Source: Gloeopeniophorella convolvens (taxonomy: Eukaryota > Basidiomycota > Agaricomycetes > Russulales). Taken from it: a stretch of DNA of 64,000 nt. The stretch spans positions 62,001-126,000 of the forward strand of contig WTXD01000051.1 in assembly GCA_022496205.1 (NCBI GenBank), written 5' to 3'. The position numbers were made by a program, and so were the translations under genes. Under the pieces are notes generated by a model. The model saw only the letters and a list, made by a program, of their open reading frames with translations. It was not told the origin of the DNA and made no database searches. Within the stretch, counting starts at the first letter, position 1. Each line of letters begins with the position of its first letter. Below, piece after piece: positions 25,909 through 40,361 of this stretch.

Positions 25909-26765
25909 AAGACGGCAGAACTTTTCATGCTATATAAAGCATGCGCGCCATGTCCACGTACTGAGTATCGCTCTCCCCTGCCTGAGCTTGTATAGGCGAG
26001 GTCTCCTCGCACCATCTCCTCTTGGGTGCCGGCGTGCCTTTGTTGTCCGAAGTCGAAGGAAATATGACGACTGTTCCTCCGATTCAGCCATTAGGAGATG
26101 GAGGTGTGTTCCCCGTACCCCCGCCATGGCGGTACACGCCTGGGCTTACCCCTATGATACAGCACCACCGAACGCGGGAGCTTTGCGTATCCCAATGCCA
26201 TTGAATACGGAGCCCCCACATAGCAGTACGTGTGCTTAATGACAACCTGGATCTATCGGTGCTAATCCGGTGCACCGCTAAGAAGATTCGGTCGAAGAGG
26301 GAGATGCATCTGCTTGGATTTGGAAGCTACATGGATCTAAATCTGGAGAGTACGACAAGTCGCTTGTTGAAGGGTGGATGAATAGCACCGGCTCTGTCCT
26401 CTTATTTGTAAGTGGCCATCAATACCTCTCCTTTTTCGAGACCCTTATCCTGGAATTACAGACAGGTCTTTTCTCTACTCTACAAAAACCCTCCCCTCTT
26501 ATGATACCAAATAAGACCTTTTTTGTCCTTAATAAGTGATTATTGGGAACTGGGCTTATTTCTTCCTTATCCATCTAAATTGCCACACTAGTCAAAAGAC
26601 CTACATCTTATTAGCATCTTTAAAAGAACACTCAAAGATAAGGCACACAATAAGACAGAAATAAGCTAGTGAAAAGATAGTCACACTACAATGTAGAAGC
26701 AGTGAAAAGGAGCTAATATTGCAACATTATACTACTAACATTATACACTATTAAAGTAGCTAATA

Positions 26766-26820
26766 GTAACCCTAACCCTAACATAACCCCACCTTAGAAA
26801 CCCAACCCTAACCCTCAACC
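26766..26820. repeat. Interstitial telomere-like (CCCTAA) repeats, degenerate
   Basis: Several CCCTAA units in two short runs, near 26770-26785 and 26802-26815, separated by variant units. The unit matches the TTAGGG telomere repeat of fungi. It lies inside the TIR element. Confidence 0.8.
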
Positions 26821-28025
26821 ACAAGTCATCCAGCCAGGGACCAGAGTCTGCTGCTCAACAGAGTCAGCAATAGTACATGGAAGAGTGAAGAAACATACCT
26901 TATACCAGTCAAAGAAGCAAGAGATAATGAGAGGCGAGGCAGCAACAAGCCAGCAAGATCTTGCACTAGTCATAAAGTCAGAAAACCCATGTAGGACATG
27001 CTAAACACTCACCCTATGCCCAGTTCCATCCTATACTGACCTTAACTTGCAGGTAGTGGGCTTGCAGGTACGGCGGGAGGGAAGGGAAGAGGAAAGGAAG
27101 AGGGGAAATGGGGAAAGATGGAGGGAGGAGAAGAGAGCGAAACGACGTGGCAACGCGCGTCGCAAAGTTTCGTACGACACCGGGTTCAGCCGGATAGTTC
27201 ACACGCACATCACGCATCACGCGTCACGCGTTCTTGCCTTGCAGGCCAACGGTTCGACTTGTCGTTTTTCGAAAACGGCGGCTGAGTTGTACACACACAG
27301 GTGCGCTATCCATCGCCTCTTGCTCCCGCTCTTCCTGACCTGCTCGTTTGCGACCGCGGCGCACCCCGCACTGCGCATACTACGCAGATGCACCAGCCCA
27401 CCCAGGTGCCCACGCGCACCGCCGCCCCTCGCGGTCACTGCCTGTAAGTCCCTGTGCCACCGTCCGTGCGCTGATCTATGTCCCCCAGTTCAGGCGCCCT
27501 CCCGCGCCTTGTCCCCCCGCGCCTACCACCGCCCCCCACGCCTTGAATCCACCGCATCACCATACGCGCTCGCTGCCCACACCGCCGGCTGTGGCAACGC
27601 CAAGCGCGGCGCCGCTGCGCCCCCGCCTCGTCTGGTGTCCGTGACGATCACGTCACCCCGCACCGCACCTCATCGCCCTCGCTTCGGTTGTCCGCCGCCC
27701 CGTGCCTCCTGCCCTCGCCGTCCCGCCTCCTCACTGTACTTATGCAACGAGGTGTCGTAGCTCAGTCCGGCCCATCAAGTCTAGGTGCGTGGTACCCACC
27801 TCAGGCGTCGGCAGTGCGCTAACCACCCCCGATGCCTGCACAGCACCCTGCGACCGGCCCCCTCCCCTCGTCACCCTCTCCGCCAGCCCGCCGTGCTCGC
27901 GGCGCTTGCGGCGCGGCCAACGACCTAGCGCGGAGGGCGCAACGAGGTGCACCGGCGTATCTGATATGCGGTATCCATGTTGACTGCCAAGCCCACTCCA
28001 TACCCCCGTATCTGCTCCCGCGCGG

Positions 28026-28195
28026 AGCAGCACGGCCCCGACACAACGACGACAATAACGACGCCGCCGCCGCCCGATGCTGTCCAGTGACGACGACGGT
28101 GGCCACGACACGCCACGATGCAGCACAGCCATGACGGTGACAACAACGATGACAACAACGATGACGACGACGCCGCCGCCGCCGCCACCAGCATC
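28026..28195. repeat. Trinucleotide-rich (AAC/GAC/GCC) tract inside the TIR element
   Basis: Runs of GAC, AAC, GAT and GCC triplets are directly visible, for example ACAACGATGACAACAACGAT near 28141 followed by repeated CGCCGC. ORFs across it are low complexity and not credible genes. Confidence 0.85.
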
Positions 28196-31100
28196 GTGCA
28201 CCCACGACTGCGATGAGATCAAGGACGACAGCGGCGGTGGTGGCGCGCGTGGGAACGGCGGTAGCGACTGCGAGAACGGCGGCAGTCAGTGCACAAGGGA
28301 CTGCAGCGGGTGGGAAACTCTAGACAGATTATATCCAATACTATCTCTATTCTTTTGTATGGAGAGGTTTTTTTTCAGATGTAAGGAAGGCAGAAGCTGA
28401 GCAGAAGACTCAGGCAAGCTGAAGGCTGTAAGATGGGCATAAGCAGGCTCTAATCTAGCTCTAAGAGTGCTAAGAAAGGCTAATCCTGGTAAGCAGGAGT
28501 AAGACAGGGGGGTTTTCGTAGAGTAGCATTGTTTCCTCGTTCTTGGTCGAGACATATAAGACTCTCCAACCTGATTCGGGATCACAAACTGTCACTCTCC
28601 TCTCCCAACTGGTCTCGCAGTCGAATCATACAAGCTCCCCTTCCCCTTTGAACTTCAATACCCTCTCGACCAGCGTTCCAGGCTCGGCGGTCCGCATCAA
28701 TATCCTCATGTTTCTCAGTCTCTTCCTTAGCCTGTCAAGCGCACTCGCTTCCATCCTCATTCAGCAGTGGGCCCGCGAGTATCTGCAATATTCCCAGCCA
28801 AGCGCTGCACCGCATCAACGCAGAAGAGTGCAAGCATATCTATTTTTAGGCCTCCGCCGCTTCCAGATGGATGGCTTGGTCTACGGCGTCCCCGTTCTCC
28901 TCCATGCGTCCATCTTCCTATTTTTCTGGGCACTCAGCGACTTCCTCCACACTGTGAACTCAACCGTTGGCTCGGTTGCGCACTTCTCCGTCATCGCGCT
29001 GTCGGTTCTATACATACTTCTCAGCATCTGCCCTCTTGTCTTCGCCAATTCACCTTATTGAACTGCTTTGACTACCCCAATCCGAGCGTGTTTCCTTGCC
29101 GCACAATCTACTCTTCACTACATAGCCAAGGCTGTCCCTCGTTTATGCGGACGTAAACGAGGTCAAAGAGGATCGGAACCCTCAAAGCTCATCGCCGATA
29201 GCAGGGAAGCGATCCTGATAATGACGGCAAACCGGAAAACGACTACTACAAAGCTCGATAGCTTTGTCTTGCACTGGCTCCTGCGAGAAATGGATGAGCA
29301 TGGGATGGTCGCATTTCTTGAAGGCCTTCCCGGATACATCAATTCGTCACATCGCACAAATCCTCAAAAACTGTTTCAGGGCCTGCTAGCCGACAAAATA
29401 CTGTCACACATCAAACAGCACTTTACCACCTGCGTCACTTCGTCCGAACTTCTGGCACGGGAATGCATGTCCCGCGTACAAGTTTGTGTCAACGCTCTGC
29501 ACGCGTTGTCAAGAAAGGCCATCGCCGCGGACAACGCGTCCGGGAAGCCGGTTTTGGATGCCGGCTATACCGGGTCGATTCTAGGCCATCTCAGTCACTT
29601 GGTCACTACAGAAGACCTCGACGTTGCCCTTCGTGCTGCGTGCATCCGGAGTGTCACGTTGCAGGCGCTTTTGACGCCGCCTCGGGCCGGACCTTCGGAT
29701 CATCAGCCTACCACCCGCAGCACTCCCTTTCTTCAGTACCTCGTGCCTGTATACCATTTCATTTCCGCTAGGATTGAAAAGCCTAGCTTCCAATGGGACG
29801 AGCTCAACAAAGCCCCGGCGAATCCCCAGAGCCTACCCGAAATCCACAATCCAACTGTTTGGACCCGTGTGCTTGACGATGGCCCGCTCATCAACTTCAC
29901 GATTCTTGCCGATCTCATCGTCTCTCGGGTCGAAGGAAGAGGGGCGGTGGATCTCGAGATCTGCTGGAAGACCTTCGAGGCCCTCACAATGTCTCACGGG
30001 TTCGTCCAGGTCCAGTCATCCAAGCTGGCGCGAATGCGCTTCGATGGAGTTCGTATCAAAGTACAGACCTCCATACAAACCCACAAGCGCAGGCAAGACA
30101 TCGTTCGATTGCTTGAGATTATGGACTCCGTTGCCAGAAGATTGCGTCTTCTGGAAGTTCTCCAACACCAACCTCAACCAGTCGAATTTAGGGGTGACGA
30201 TCCTCTTCGTTATCCCGAGTTCTTAGAATCTTTCGCCTCCTGTCTACCGGCATACGTCCGGAACAGCTCCGAAAGGTTCCATGATCTCTTCCAGCACATC
30301 ATCCTCGATGACCGCCTCTGGAACAGTCTAGAAGCTATCATTCAGGATTGCTTGGATTCTAGTCGTCCTCTGCCGCATAAGCTTCGTATATTCGAGGCTT
30401 GCTTGGACGTACTCGACGTGGCGCTCTTGGCTCTCGAATCCCCCACAAAAGAAGATTGGAGATCAGCCGAGTTCGAATCGATGATGGTCCAGGTCGAACG
30501 TTTCATCACGTTTACCAGGAGAAGGTACCCAGAGGCTCTTAACCGCAGAGGACTCAGCTTCCGCATTGCCTTTTACGACGTCCAGTGCTGCCACACTCTA
30601 CTCTCACGACACGCTTCCGACCCCGTTGATGGAGACTTGCGCTCATCCTGGAGCATGGTGGCACTCGCAAAAGTCGTCTTCTCCTTGGAGATCGACTCTG
30701 CAGGTCGCCCCGATGCGCCCAGTAGACGAGATGAGGCGTACCGGCATTTCTACGTCGCCAATGGAGAGCTGGATATCCCTCCAGACTCATACATTTCCTT
30801 ACGCTCCGCGGTCATGAGCGACGGATATCTGCTAAATTTCTGCAATCTAGGGAAAGAGGTTCTCCGAGCGATAATCTCTCAACCGGGATCTCTCGATCTC
30901 TCCAAACCGCAGAACCTGCTCAAGAAGATGAAGGAACGGGTTTGCTTAGACGAAGGGCCACCAGTACCTTCTCCCCGAGCATTGAAGGTTCTGGAAGACC
31001 TGGGAAAAACAGTATACGAGTCGTCCCGCGATCGCGCAAGCGCTAGATCGAATGCTGCGGGGGGTCATCTGGAGCTGCTCCTGGAGGTGATCGGGGAGAT

Positions 31101-31456
31101 GCACATATTCTTCACTCCGGGGGATCGCGATCAGAGGAAACACGACCGCGTGGCTGACGCCATCCCCACTTCCTTCGTCACACCCGTCATACCACGGCGC
31201 CGAAATCAACCGCCGGAAGCGCGGAAGAGAGCGCCTCGCCCACCGGGCGTTGGTGGGGGAAGAGTCCCAGTCTGACGATCAGGCTCTCGATCCCGACATT
31301 TTCGCGCCGCCGAGCGAGACCCCTAGTCCGACGAAGAGGAGAAAAGTCGGAGTTCCATTCCCCACTTCTCTTCCCACTCCCCCGTCAACAGCTCATCGGA
31401 AACGCGTTAAACGTGGACAGATATCAGGCAGACACTTTGACGAGCCACATTCCTGA

Positions 31457-32239
31457 CTATATTCTCAATGCTACGCTCCTATAGACAGTGTTCGCTTTTG
31501 TTTTCTCGTTACCTGTGTACGTACGTGGTTGTCGTGTGAGTAAATACGCGAATTGTGCCAGAATGTTGTACCAGTGCAGACGCTGCATTTCAGCAGCGTC
31601 CCGGTCACAAGAATCCACCTCCGCCTCGCGCCAAAAACTGCAGCTGCAGTACCCCCTTGAGCATGAGGTGCTGGAGGCGCCACACCTACGCATTCCTATG
31701 CAGTACCCGATCTGAAGCTAAGGACTGCATACCTCGTCTCGCCGTGTATGCGTGGAACACAAGAGAGGTCGATTGGCTCGCGTGGTACTAATATTTGCTT
31801 GTTTGGAAGTCGGGCGCGCCCGCCAACTTGCAGCACGCCCCGGGAGCGGGAGACCGGTTATCGAAAGAGTGGCCGCCCCGGGGCCTGAGTATCGTCCCAG
31901 GGGGATAACATAGACTGCGCATGACGTTCGACAGATTTACTTGAACAAGAGGTCAATCCAAATTGCATCGCGTGAATTTAGGCCTCCCGCCGGGCCTGCC
32001 CTGGGGGCTGGAGGCCCCGCACGCTGGCATACCTCCGGTTCGACGGCATCGATTCCGTGGCAAGTGATTTCAGACCCTCAGACGAAAGGGATATGATCAT
32101 CCCAATTGGAAGCCTATATGTGGATGGTATATCGAAAAATAGTACGGATCTATAAAAAGGACACCGGTTGGAAGAAGGGAGTAAGGGCATCCACTGAGGG
32201 CTCACCGTATATAAAGAATACACTGCGCAGTCAGTCGCG
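31457..32239. other. Intergenic
   Basis: Nothing recognised. Two TATAAA-like stretches occur near 32150 and 32210 but are not assigned. Confidence 0.5.
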
Positions 32240-32530
32240 CTAAGGGCTCTCAGAAACCATGGGGGAAGAAGGTGTGGGTTGCGTCTGCTGTATCAAAGGT
32301 GCGCGTTCTCCGTCCCCCGCTGGTGGCTTGTCCTTCGACCATCCGCAGCCTCGGCACGTCACCTGAGTGCAGCTATGTTCTGCGTGGTGAAACTTAGATA
32401 TGGAGCCCAAGTTCAACCTGACACGTGGCAACATACGTGAGGCTGCAAAGTCGGTGCAGATCCCTGCGTAGACCTCAAGACACGCAACGAATGCGATGGC
32501 ACAGCAGGTGCCGACGACGTCGTCGGCCAT
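32240..32530 (-). CDS. Small Cys-rich, possibly membrane-associated protein, unknown function
   Basis: Starts MADDVVGTCCAIAFVACLEV, a short hydrophobic segment with paired cysteines, then GICTDFAAS. A GT-AG intron (GTATGT ... ACGCAG) of about 60 nt removes an unlikely stretch and joins to HSCTQVTCRGCGW, giving a second Cys cluster, then a Pro/Ser tail ending at 32240. The frame happens to stay open through the intron. The layout (short hydrophobic start, Cys clusters, polar tail, under 100 residues) is like small fungal Cys-rich membrane proteins; the family is from memory and unproven. Confidence 0.55.
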   Translation of the reverse strand: MADDVVGTCCAIAFVACLEVYAGICTDFAASRMLPRVRLNLGSISKFHHAEHSCTQVTCRGCGWSKDKPPAGDGERAPLIQQTQPTPSSPMVSESP

Positions 32531-33614
32531 GTGGGTTTACGAAATGTTTCGCCAATGGTTTCCGTGCGGGTTCTTGTTGGCTTGCCCACAAGTAACAGTG
32601 TGAGAGATGGGCCTGGCTACAGGTGAGTCGCATAGGCGTGTGGAGACGACAACGGATTCTGGAGTTGACGTTGAGCGCTTGTTGCTGTGTGCTGCGCGTG
32701 GTCCCGCGTGGTCTGTGCGCTACATAAGCGCTGCTAAGCGTCAGGTAGGTCGACTGTACATAGACGCCGGTGTACGGGGTCGGGGCGGCCCGATGCTCGG
32801 TTGATGAACCGGGAGACGCCGAAAGATGCCGGCGGTAGGAGAGAGCAACTCGGGGAAACTTGGCTTGGCATCGCCTATTGACTTGCTTGCGAACACTCGC
32901 TACAAGCGGCGATGCCGCAGAGCTCACGCTCCCGCCAGCTGCCGCATTTCTCCTGCAGCGGGCGTGCCTCAAGGTGAGCCACTGAGTCATGTCGCTGTTA
33001 TGACCGCCGAAATATCGTTATTTTTAGATCGTTGATCTCGGTCTCGATGTGCCGAGCGAATTACTCTTCGCAGACAACCTGCGGGCCACGGCGCATCCGC
33101 ACCACACAACTGCGCCCGCCACCAGCTGACCTGGATGTACCATGTCTCACCGAAAAACTGTCGGCGCCGCTGCACACAGACCTCGTTTGGTGGCTGGCCG
33201 AGTCCTCACTGTCACTGGTGATTAGCGGCGTGGGCAGACGAGCGCGCGCCCCGGACGCGGGGTTCTATTCATAGCAGCAGAACAGGCAATCTGCCAGAGG
33301 GCTCATCCGAACCACTAAGGCGCCTGGCGTCGTACGTGGGCGCACTCGTGGCTCCGTGCACATAAATCGCTCCGGCCGGCGTGCCCATTTCAGGCCCCAT
33401 CGTCCTTTTCCCTTTCTCCTCCTCCCCACCACCACCGCCGTCCCGCCGCGGCTCCCTCCCTCCCATCCGTATATCCATACCTGTCTGGAGACTCTTCTGC
33501 CTCCGTCCGTTCAATCCTTTGCTATCACCCCCGGCGGCTTCACCTCCTGCGCACAGATTTCGCGCCTTGTTATCTGTTCGCACTAGCTCCCTTTGATTCC
33601 CTTCCATCCCAACC
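32531..33614. other. Intergenic
   Basis: No convincing exon. A long minus-strand ORF (32475-32990) is Arg/His-rich and out of frame with the small gene, so taken as chance. Pyrimidine-rich sequence at 33390-33600 is a plausible promoter/5' UTR of the chitin deacetylase. Confidence 0.5.
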
Positions 33615-35522
33615 ATGTCCCAATCATCTGTCCTCAAGCCTCTTGCTCTCGCTCTCCTCGCGACGTCCATCTTCGCGACGACCGTCCTCGCTCAGGACCA
33701 CAGCTCGGAGCAGTCCGAGGCGCAGATCAATGGTACACGGCCGACTTTCGCCGCGTGCGCTTTTTATCTCCACGGCGCTGACAATGCTTCCAGACCCCAC
33801 CCAGGAGTGCACGCCTTACTACTACGCGCCCTCGGGCTCGCAAATAAGCAACTTCCCCCAGATCTGGCAGCCCGCGACGTTGCTCCCAAATGACACCGCC
33901 GGCCAGGCAATGTGGGCGAACATCTCGAAGAGCGTGCCGACCAACATCCAGCCAAAGGGCCAGCTGAACGGCAGCACCATCGGTACAACATACAACACCG
34001 TGGCTGATCCGGATTGTTGTGAGTGTACCCACCTTTGTCGCTGTTGGGTGATGGTTCCCGTGGAGAGCGCAACAAGGAGGAGCGCGTTGCTTCCGTCTGT
34101 GAGCTGCCAGGCACCGCGTGGGCTCCGTAAATTGCCTGCGTGTTCCCCCTGGTTCATCACATTCTCTCATCACGTTCCGGTTTTCTGGGTCTCTTGATCC
34201 AAAAATAGCAGTGCGCTTACCGCTGTCTTCCCTCCTTTTCGAACAGGGTGGACGGAGACTTTGTGCACACAACCGAAGCTCCCCGGTCTGTCCCCGGACA
34301 TTGCGAGCGTGCCCGAGCCCTTGACGATGGGCTACGGCTTTGACGACGGCCCCAACTGCTCGCACAACGCGTTCTACGATTTCCTGGCGCAGCAAAACCA
34401 GAAGGCAACGTTATTCTATATCGGGAGCAACGTTATGGACTGGCCACTCGAGGCCCAACGCGGGCTTGCGGATGGTCATGAGCTCTGCGTCCGTACGTAT
34501 CCTGTGCGAATTTTTCGGCGTACGGCGGAAACTGATTAAAACCGTGGGACAGACACATGGTCTCACCGTTACAGTAAGCGCCTTTAGGGTGACTCGGTGG
34601 CGCGGCTTGGTAATGATATTCGATTACAGTGACGGCATTCTCGAGCGAGGACGCATTTGCCGAGCTGTGGTACACGGTGGGTGCCTCACCATCGCCATGT
34701 TGGAACAATGTTGACTTCAAGCATCTGTAGATGCAAGCTATCAAGCTCGCCACAGGCGTCACCCCGACCTGTTGGCGCCCTCCGTTCGGCGACATCGATG
34801 TGCGTAAATTCCCCGCGTGTGTTCCCACGCTGCCCTGCTGATACCGGTTCACAGGACCGCATCCGCGCGATTGCGAACGCACTCGGCCTCCAGACGATCA
34901 TCTGGAAGTTCGACTCGAACGACTGGCGCGTCGGCATCAACGGCATTACGGAGGCCGACGTCGACGAGGACTACCAGCTGTTCATCAGCAATGCGACCTC
35001 GGGCGCGTTCAACACCGTCGGTGGCATCATGCTCACGCACGAGTTGAATAACTTCACCATGCAAACGGCGGTCGACGAGTACCCCAAGCTTAAGAGCGCG
35101 TTCCAGGTGCGCCGACGCTCATTCCCGTTAGCCTCGTTGACCGCGTGTTAACACGTTGCTCCCTTGCTAGCACATCGTTCCCGTCGGTGTTGCTCTTAAC
35201 AAGACGCGCCCGTACCAGGAGGCGAACTACTCGCTACCTACCTTCGAGCAGTGTATGTACCCACGGCTAGTTCCAGTGTCCCCCATGGCTGACCTGCGTG
35301 ACGACAGACATCGCAGGCCAGATCACCTCGAACGGCTCGAGCAACGGCTCAGGGTCTGGCTCGAACTCGGGCTCTGGCTCCAGCTCCGGTTCAGGTTCCA
35401 GTTCAGGCTCCGGCTCTGGCCCGAATGCAGGCAGCACCAAGTCGGGCGCGTCCGCGCTCACTGTGGGCGGCGCCGCCTGGGCGCTATTCTCCGGTGCGCT
35501 GCTCGCCACGCTCGCGCTCTGA
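33615..35522 (+). CDS. Chitin deacetylase, GPI-anchored (carbohydrate esterase 4)
   Basis: Removes acetyl groups from chitin at the cell wall to make chitosan. The start at 33615 gives a signal peptide (MSQSSVLKPLALALLATSIF). NodB-domain motifs, some split by short introns: MGYGFDDGPNCSHNAF (motif 1, catalytic Asp pair), HTWSHRYMTAF (motif 2, HxxxH-type metal ligands, with the first His codon split by an intron), WRPPFGDIDDRIR (motif 3), WKFDSNDWRVG (motif 4) and IMLTHELNN (motif 5). The tail has Gly/Ser repeats (GSGSNSGSGSSSGSG) and a hydrophobic end (WALFSGALLATLAL), typical of a GPI signal. All introns keep frame. It is followed by MEF1 on the same strand. Confidence 0.93.
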
Positions 35523-36123
35523 GCCTGCTCCCTCCTCCCGATCGCACCCACCTGTCCTCCCGTCGCATACATACCCTGCACCCCAAGCGTACACTTCTTT
35601 TTTATTTCAGACACATTCTTTTGGGCGACTCTGGACGTCGTTCGGACCGTTTCCGGGACGATTTGATTTTCAGACTTTGCAGTACTTAGTTAGTTGTTGG
35701 TTGTCGGCTGAAAAATTATGGCTCCCGTTTATTTGCGTACATACAATTTCCCCGCTGTTGTTGACGCTGTCTCTGTGCTCCGCATGTTCACTGGTTACTG
35801 CACGACACGACACGTACGCTCGGATGTTTGTTACCCAGTAGTCGATAAATTGCCGTCGTATGGTACAAAAAGGCATATAAAACGCACTGCGCTCATCGAC
35901 TATTTATGTCCTGTTCCCTGAGTCAGTGCGAGGGTGTACGTATGTAAGTTGGTACTTCTAGGAGCGCGCGGAGTCTCGGAGTTTGCAAGGGGCGTCGGCG
36001 CGTCGCGCACGTGGCGCCAATTTACCGCGTTCCTATTTTCTACCCGACCGCCTCCTTCCTCCGCCCACCGCGACCGTCAGTACTCGACCCGGCCGCCTTT
36101 GCCAGCAGGCAGCCCGCACCACG
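35523..36123. other. Intergenic between chitin deacetylase and MEF1
   Basis: 3' UTR-like T-rich sequence, then a pyrimidine-rich stretch before MEF1. Nothing else seen. Confidence 0.5.
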
Positions 36124-39009
<2,886 letters not shown>

Positions 39010-40361
39010 ACTGGCCGGCCGGGGCGCGGGCGCGGGCTTCGCGCGGCTTGCTGGCACACCGTTTGCATCTAGAGTTATCATCGATCATCGACATCCATCG
39101 CACATGCTTTGTAGGACCCACCCACCATATTCCCGTAATTGAGTAGACACGTCGTAATTTAATGCACTCCTTTATCGCTGCTTTCCAGAATTACTGGGTT
39201 GTGTTGTTCTGGCGGTGCCGAAACCTGTCCAGTGCGTCGCCAAGCGGCTCGGCAGACGCCGGCGCTAGTAAGTGGACTCCGCGGGACGCGGGACGGTAAG
39301 TACACGCGTCTTGTGATCCACGACTCCCACTGGCACGTCGCTCAGCGCGTACAAGTTTATAACTACTTTCTCGCACCATGCCGATGTGCAACGCGCAAAC
39401 CGTGATCCCCGGAAATTATTGATCGTCTCTTCCTCACACGACAATTCGGACCCTAGGCCAAAATGAACTAGCTGAACTGAACTGGCCGCAGTATCAGCCT
39501 TGGTGCACATTCGCCGCGGCCTTCACCAAAGTGTGCTGCACCTTCCATACCGCTATCGCCAAGCACGGTGATCCTGCGGGGTATAGCACCAAGCATCCGC
39601 GTCGTTCGTTTCGACCACATCAGTTCAATGGACTTCCAGCCGCCCCATCCCCACGGATCGCCCATCGCCATACATGCTTCCCAATACAAACCCAGACGTA
39701 AACGAGGCGATTCCTTGCGATGTTCTTCTCCGAGACAGCTCTTTGAAAACCATCTCGTCTTGGCACCGTCTGCACGTCTGTGCATGCCACGGCCGAACTG
39801 GGTGTTCTGGTCGCCGTGGCGGCGGGCGCCTACGATTGAGGACGCGCTCGTCCTAATCCTGACGCTTGACATGTTCGGTGCTCCTTATTCGCATCACCTG
39901 GATGGCCCCGGCTTCGATGAATAGCTGTTCTATCTCTGCCTTTCCTCTAGGTGTAGTCGCGATGACTAAGCATAACATATCTATTCGGACGCTCACGAAG
40001 CCCCGGGGACATCTTCCAGGGAAGATGACCACCCTGATTTGTTGCATCTTCCTGGCTTTGTCTACGTTATCTCATAGCTTTCCGCATAGGAGAGTGTCTA
40101 GGAAGGCGAAGCTCATCGGTTTTCCCAGGGATGCTCCTCCGGCATCTTGGAATAGGCTCTCCACTGATCGGAGCATCACCTTCTCGCTCACTTTCCGGGT
40201 GGACATGTTCTCAGGCCAAATGTACATATTAACCATCCGCCTGGATGGCTGTGGCGCTCCTGAGCACAGAATCCACCTCACACCCCACGCGTGCGACACT
40301 CAGTCCCTCCGACTCCTCACTCCCCTTGAGGCCCCGCCACGCGTGCTCTCACCTCGCCGCC
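39010..40361. other. Intergenic, possible undetected minus-strand gene
   Basis: About 1.35 kb. On the minus strand, frames at 39468-39872, 39853-40047 and 40072-40299 contain protein-like pieces (GKAEIEQLFIEAGAIQVMRI, then VMLRSVESLFQDAGG). They could be exons of one gene divergent from the downstream GT8-like gene. No junction or family was established. Confidence 0.3.

Larger units (their letters stand above)
23347..26279. other. Gene-poor stretch, about 2.9 kb
   Basis: No family recognised on either strand. Composition is less GC-rich than the conserved genes. Two minus-strand open stretches (listed separately) have protein-like composition but no convincing gene model. The rest looks like intergenic or decayed sequence. 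Confidence 0.5.
26478..28523. mobile_element. Non-autonomous TIR element, 2,046 bp, TA target duplication
   Basis: The ends are inverted repeats: the left starts CTCTACAAAAACCCTCCCC and the right, reverse-complemented, starts CTCTACGAAAACCCCCC. TA flanks both sides (26476-26477 and 28524-28525). Removing the element plus one TA restores the DUF6535 frame seen in copy 1, which fixes the boundaries. A TA duplication suggests the Tc1/mariner-like or another TA-targeting superfamily; the terminal sequence itself is not one I can name. The interior has telomere-like and trinucleotide repeats and no transposase-like ORF, so it would need a transposase in trans. Confidence 0.88.
26280..31456 (+). 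pseudogene. DUF6535-type membrane protein, copy 2, split by a transposon
   Basis: The 5' part is at 26283-26477 (ASAWIWKLHGSKSGEYDKS, a 54-nt intron, then TGLFS). The reading frame resumes exactly at 28526 (IVSSFLVETYK) after a 2,046-bp insertion. The membrane block matches copy 1 (INILMFLSLFLSLSSALASI, then ILLSICPLVFANSPY). At 29059-29061 a TGA replaces the CGA arginine codon found at the same place in copy 1. The frame is then open to 31275. A further frame change in a run of five G at 31255-31259 would lead into a basic Pro/Ser tail (SPTKRRKVGVPFP) ending at 31456. Three separate lesions make this a pseudogene. The long open 3' part suggests recent inactivation. Confidence 0.88.

Noticed and set aside
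27047..27760. 237-codon ORF inside the TIR element, considered as transposase
   Set aside because: Low complexity, no DDE-type motifs or fold-like pattern; not a transposase.
28126..28191. Triplet repeats considered as a CRISPR-like or satellite array
   Set aside because: Simple trinucleotide microsatellite without spacers; eukaryotic context.
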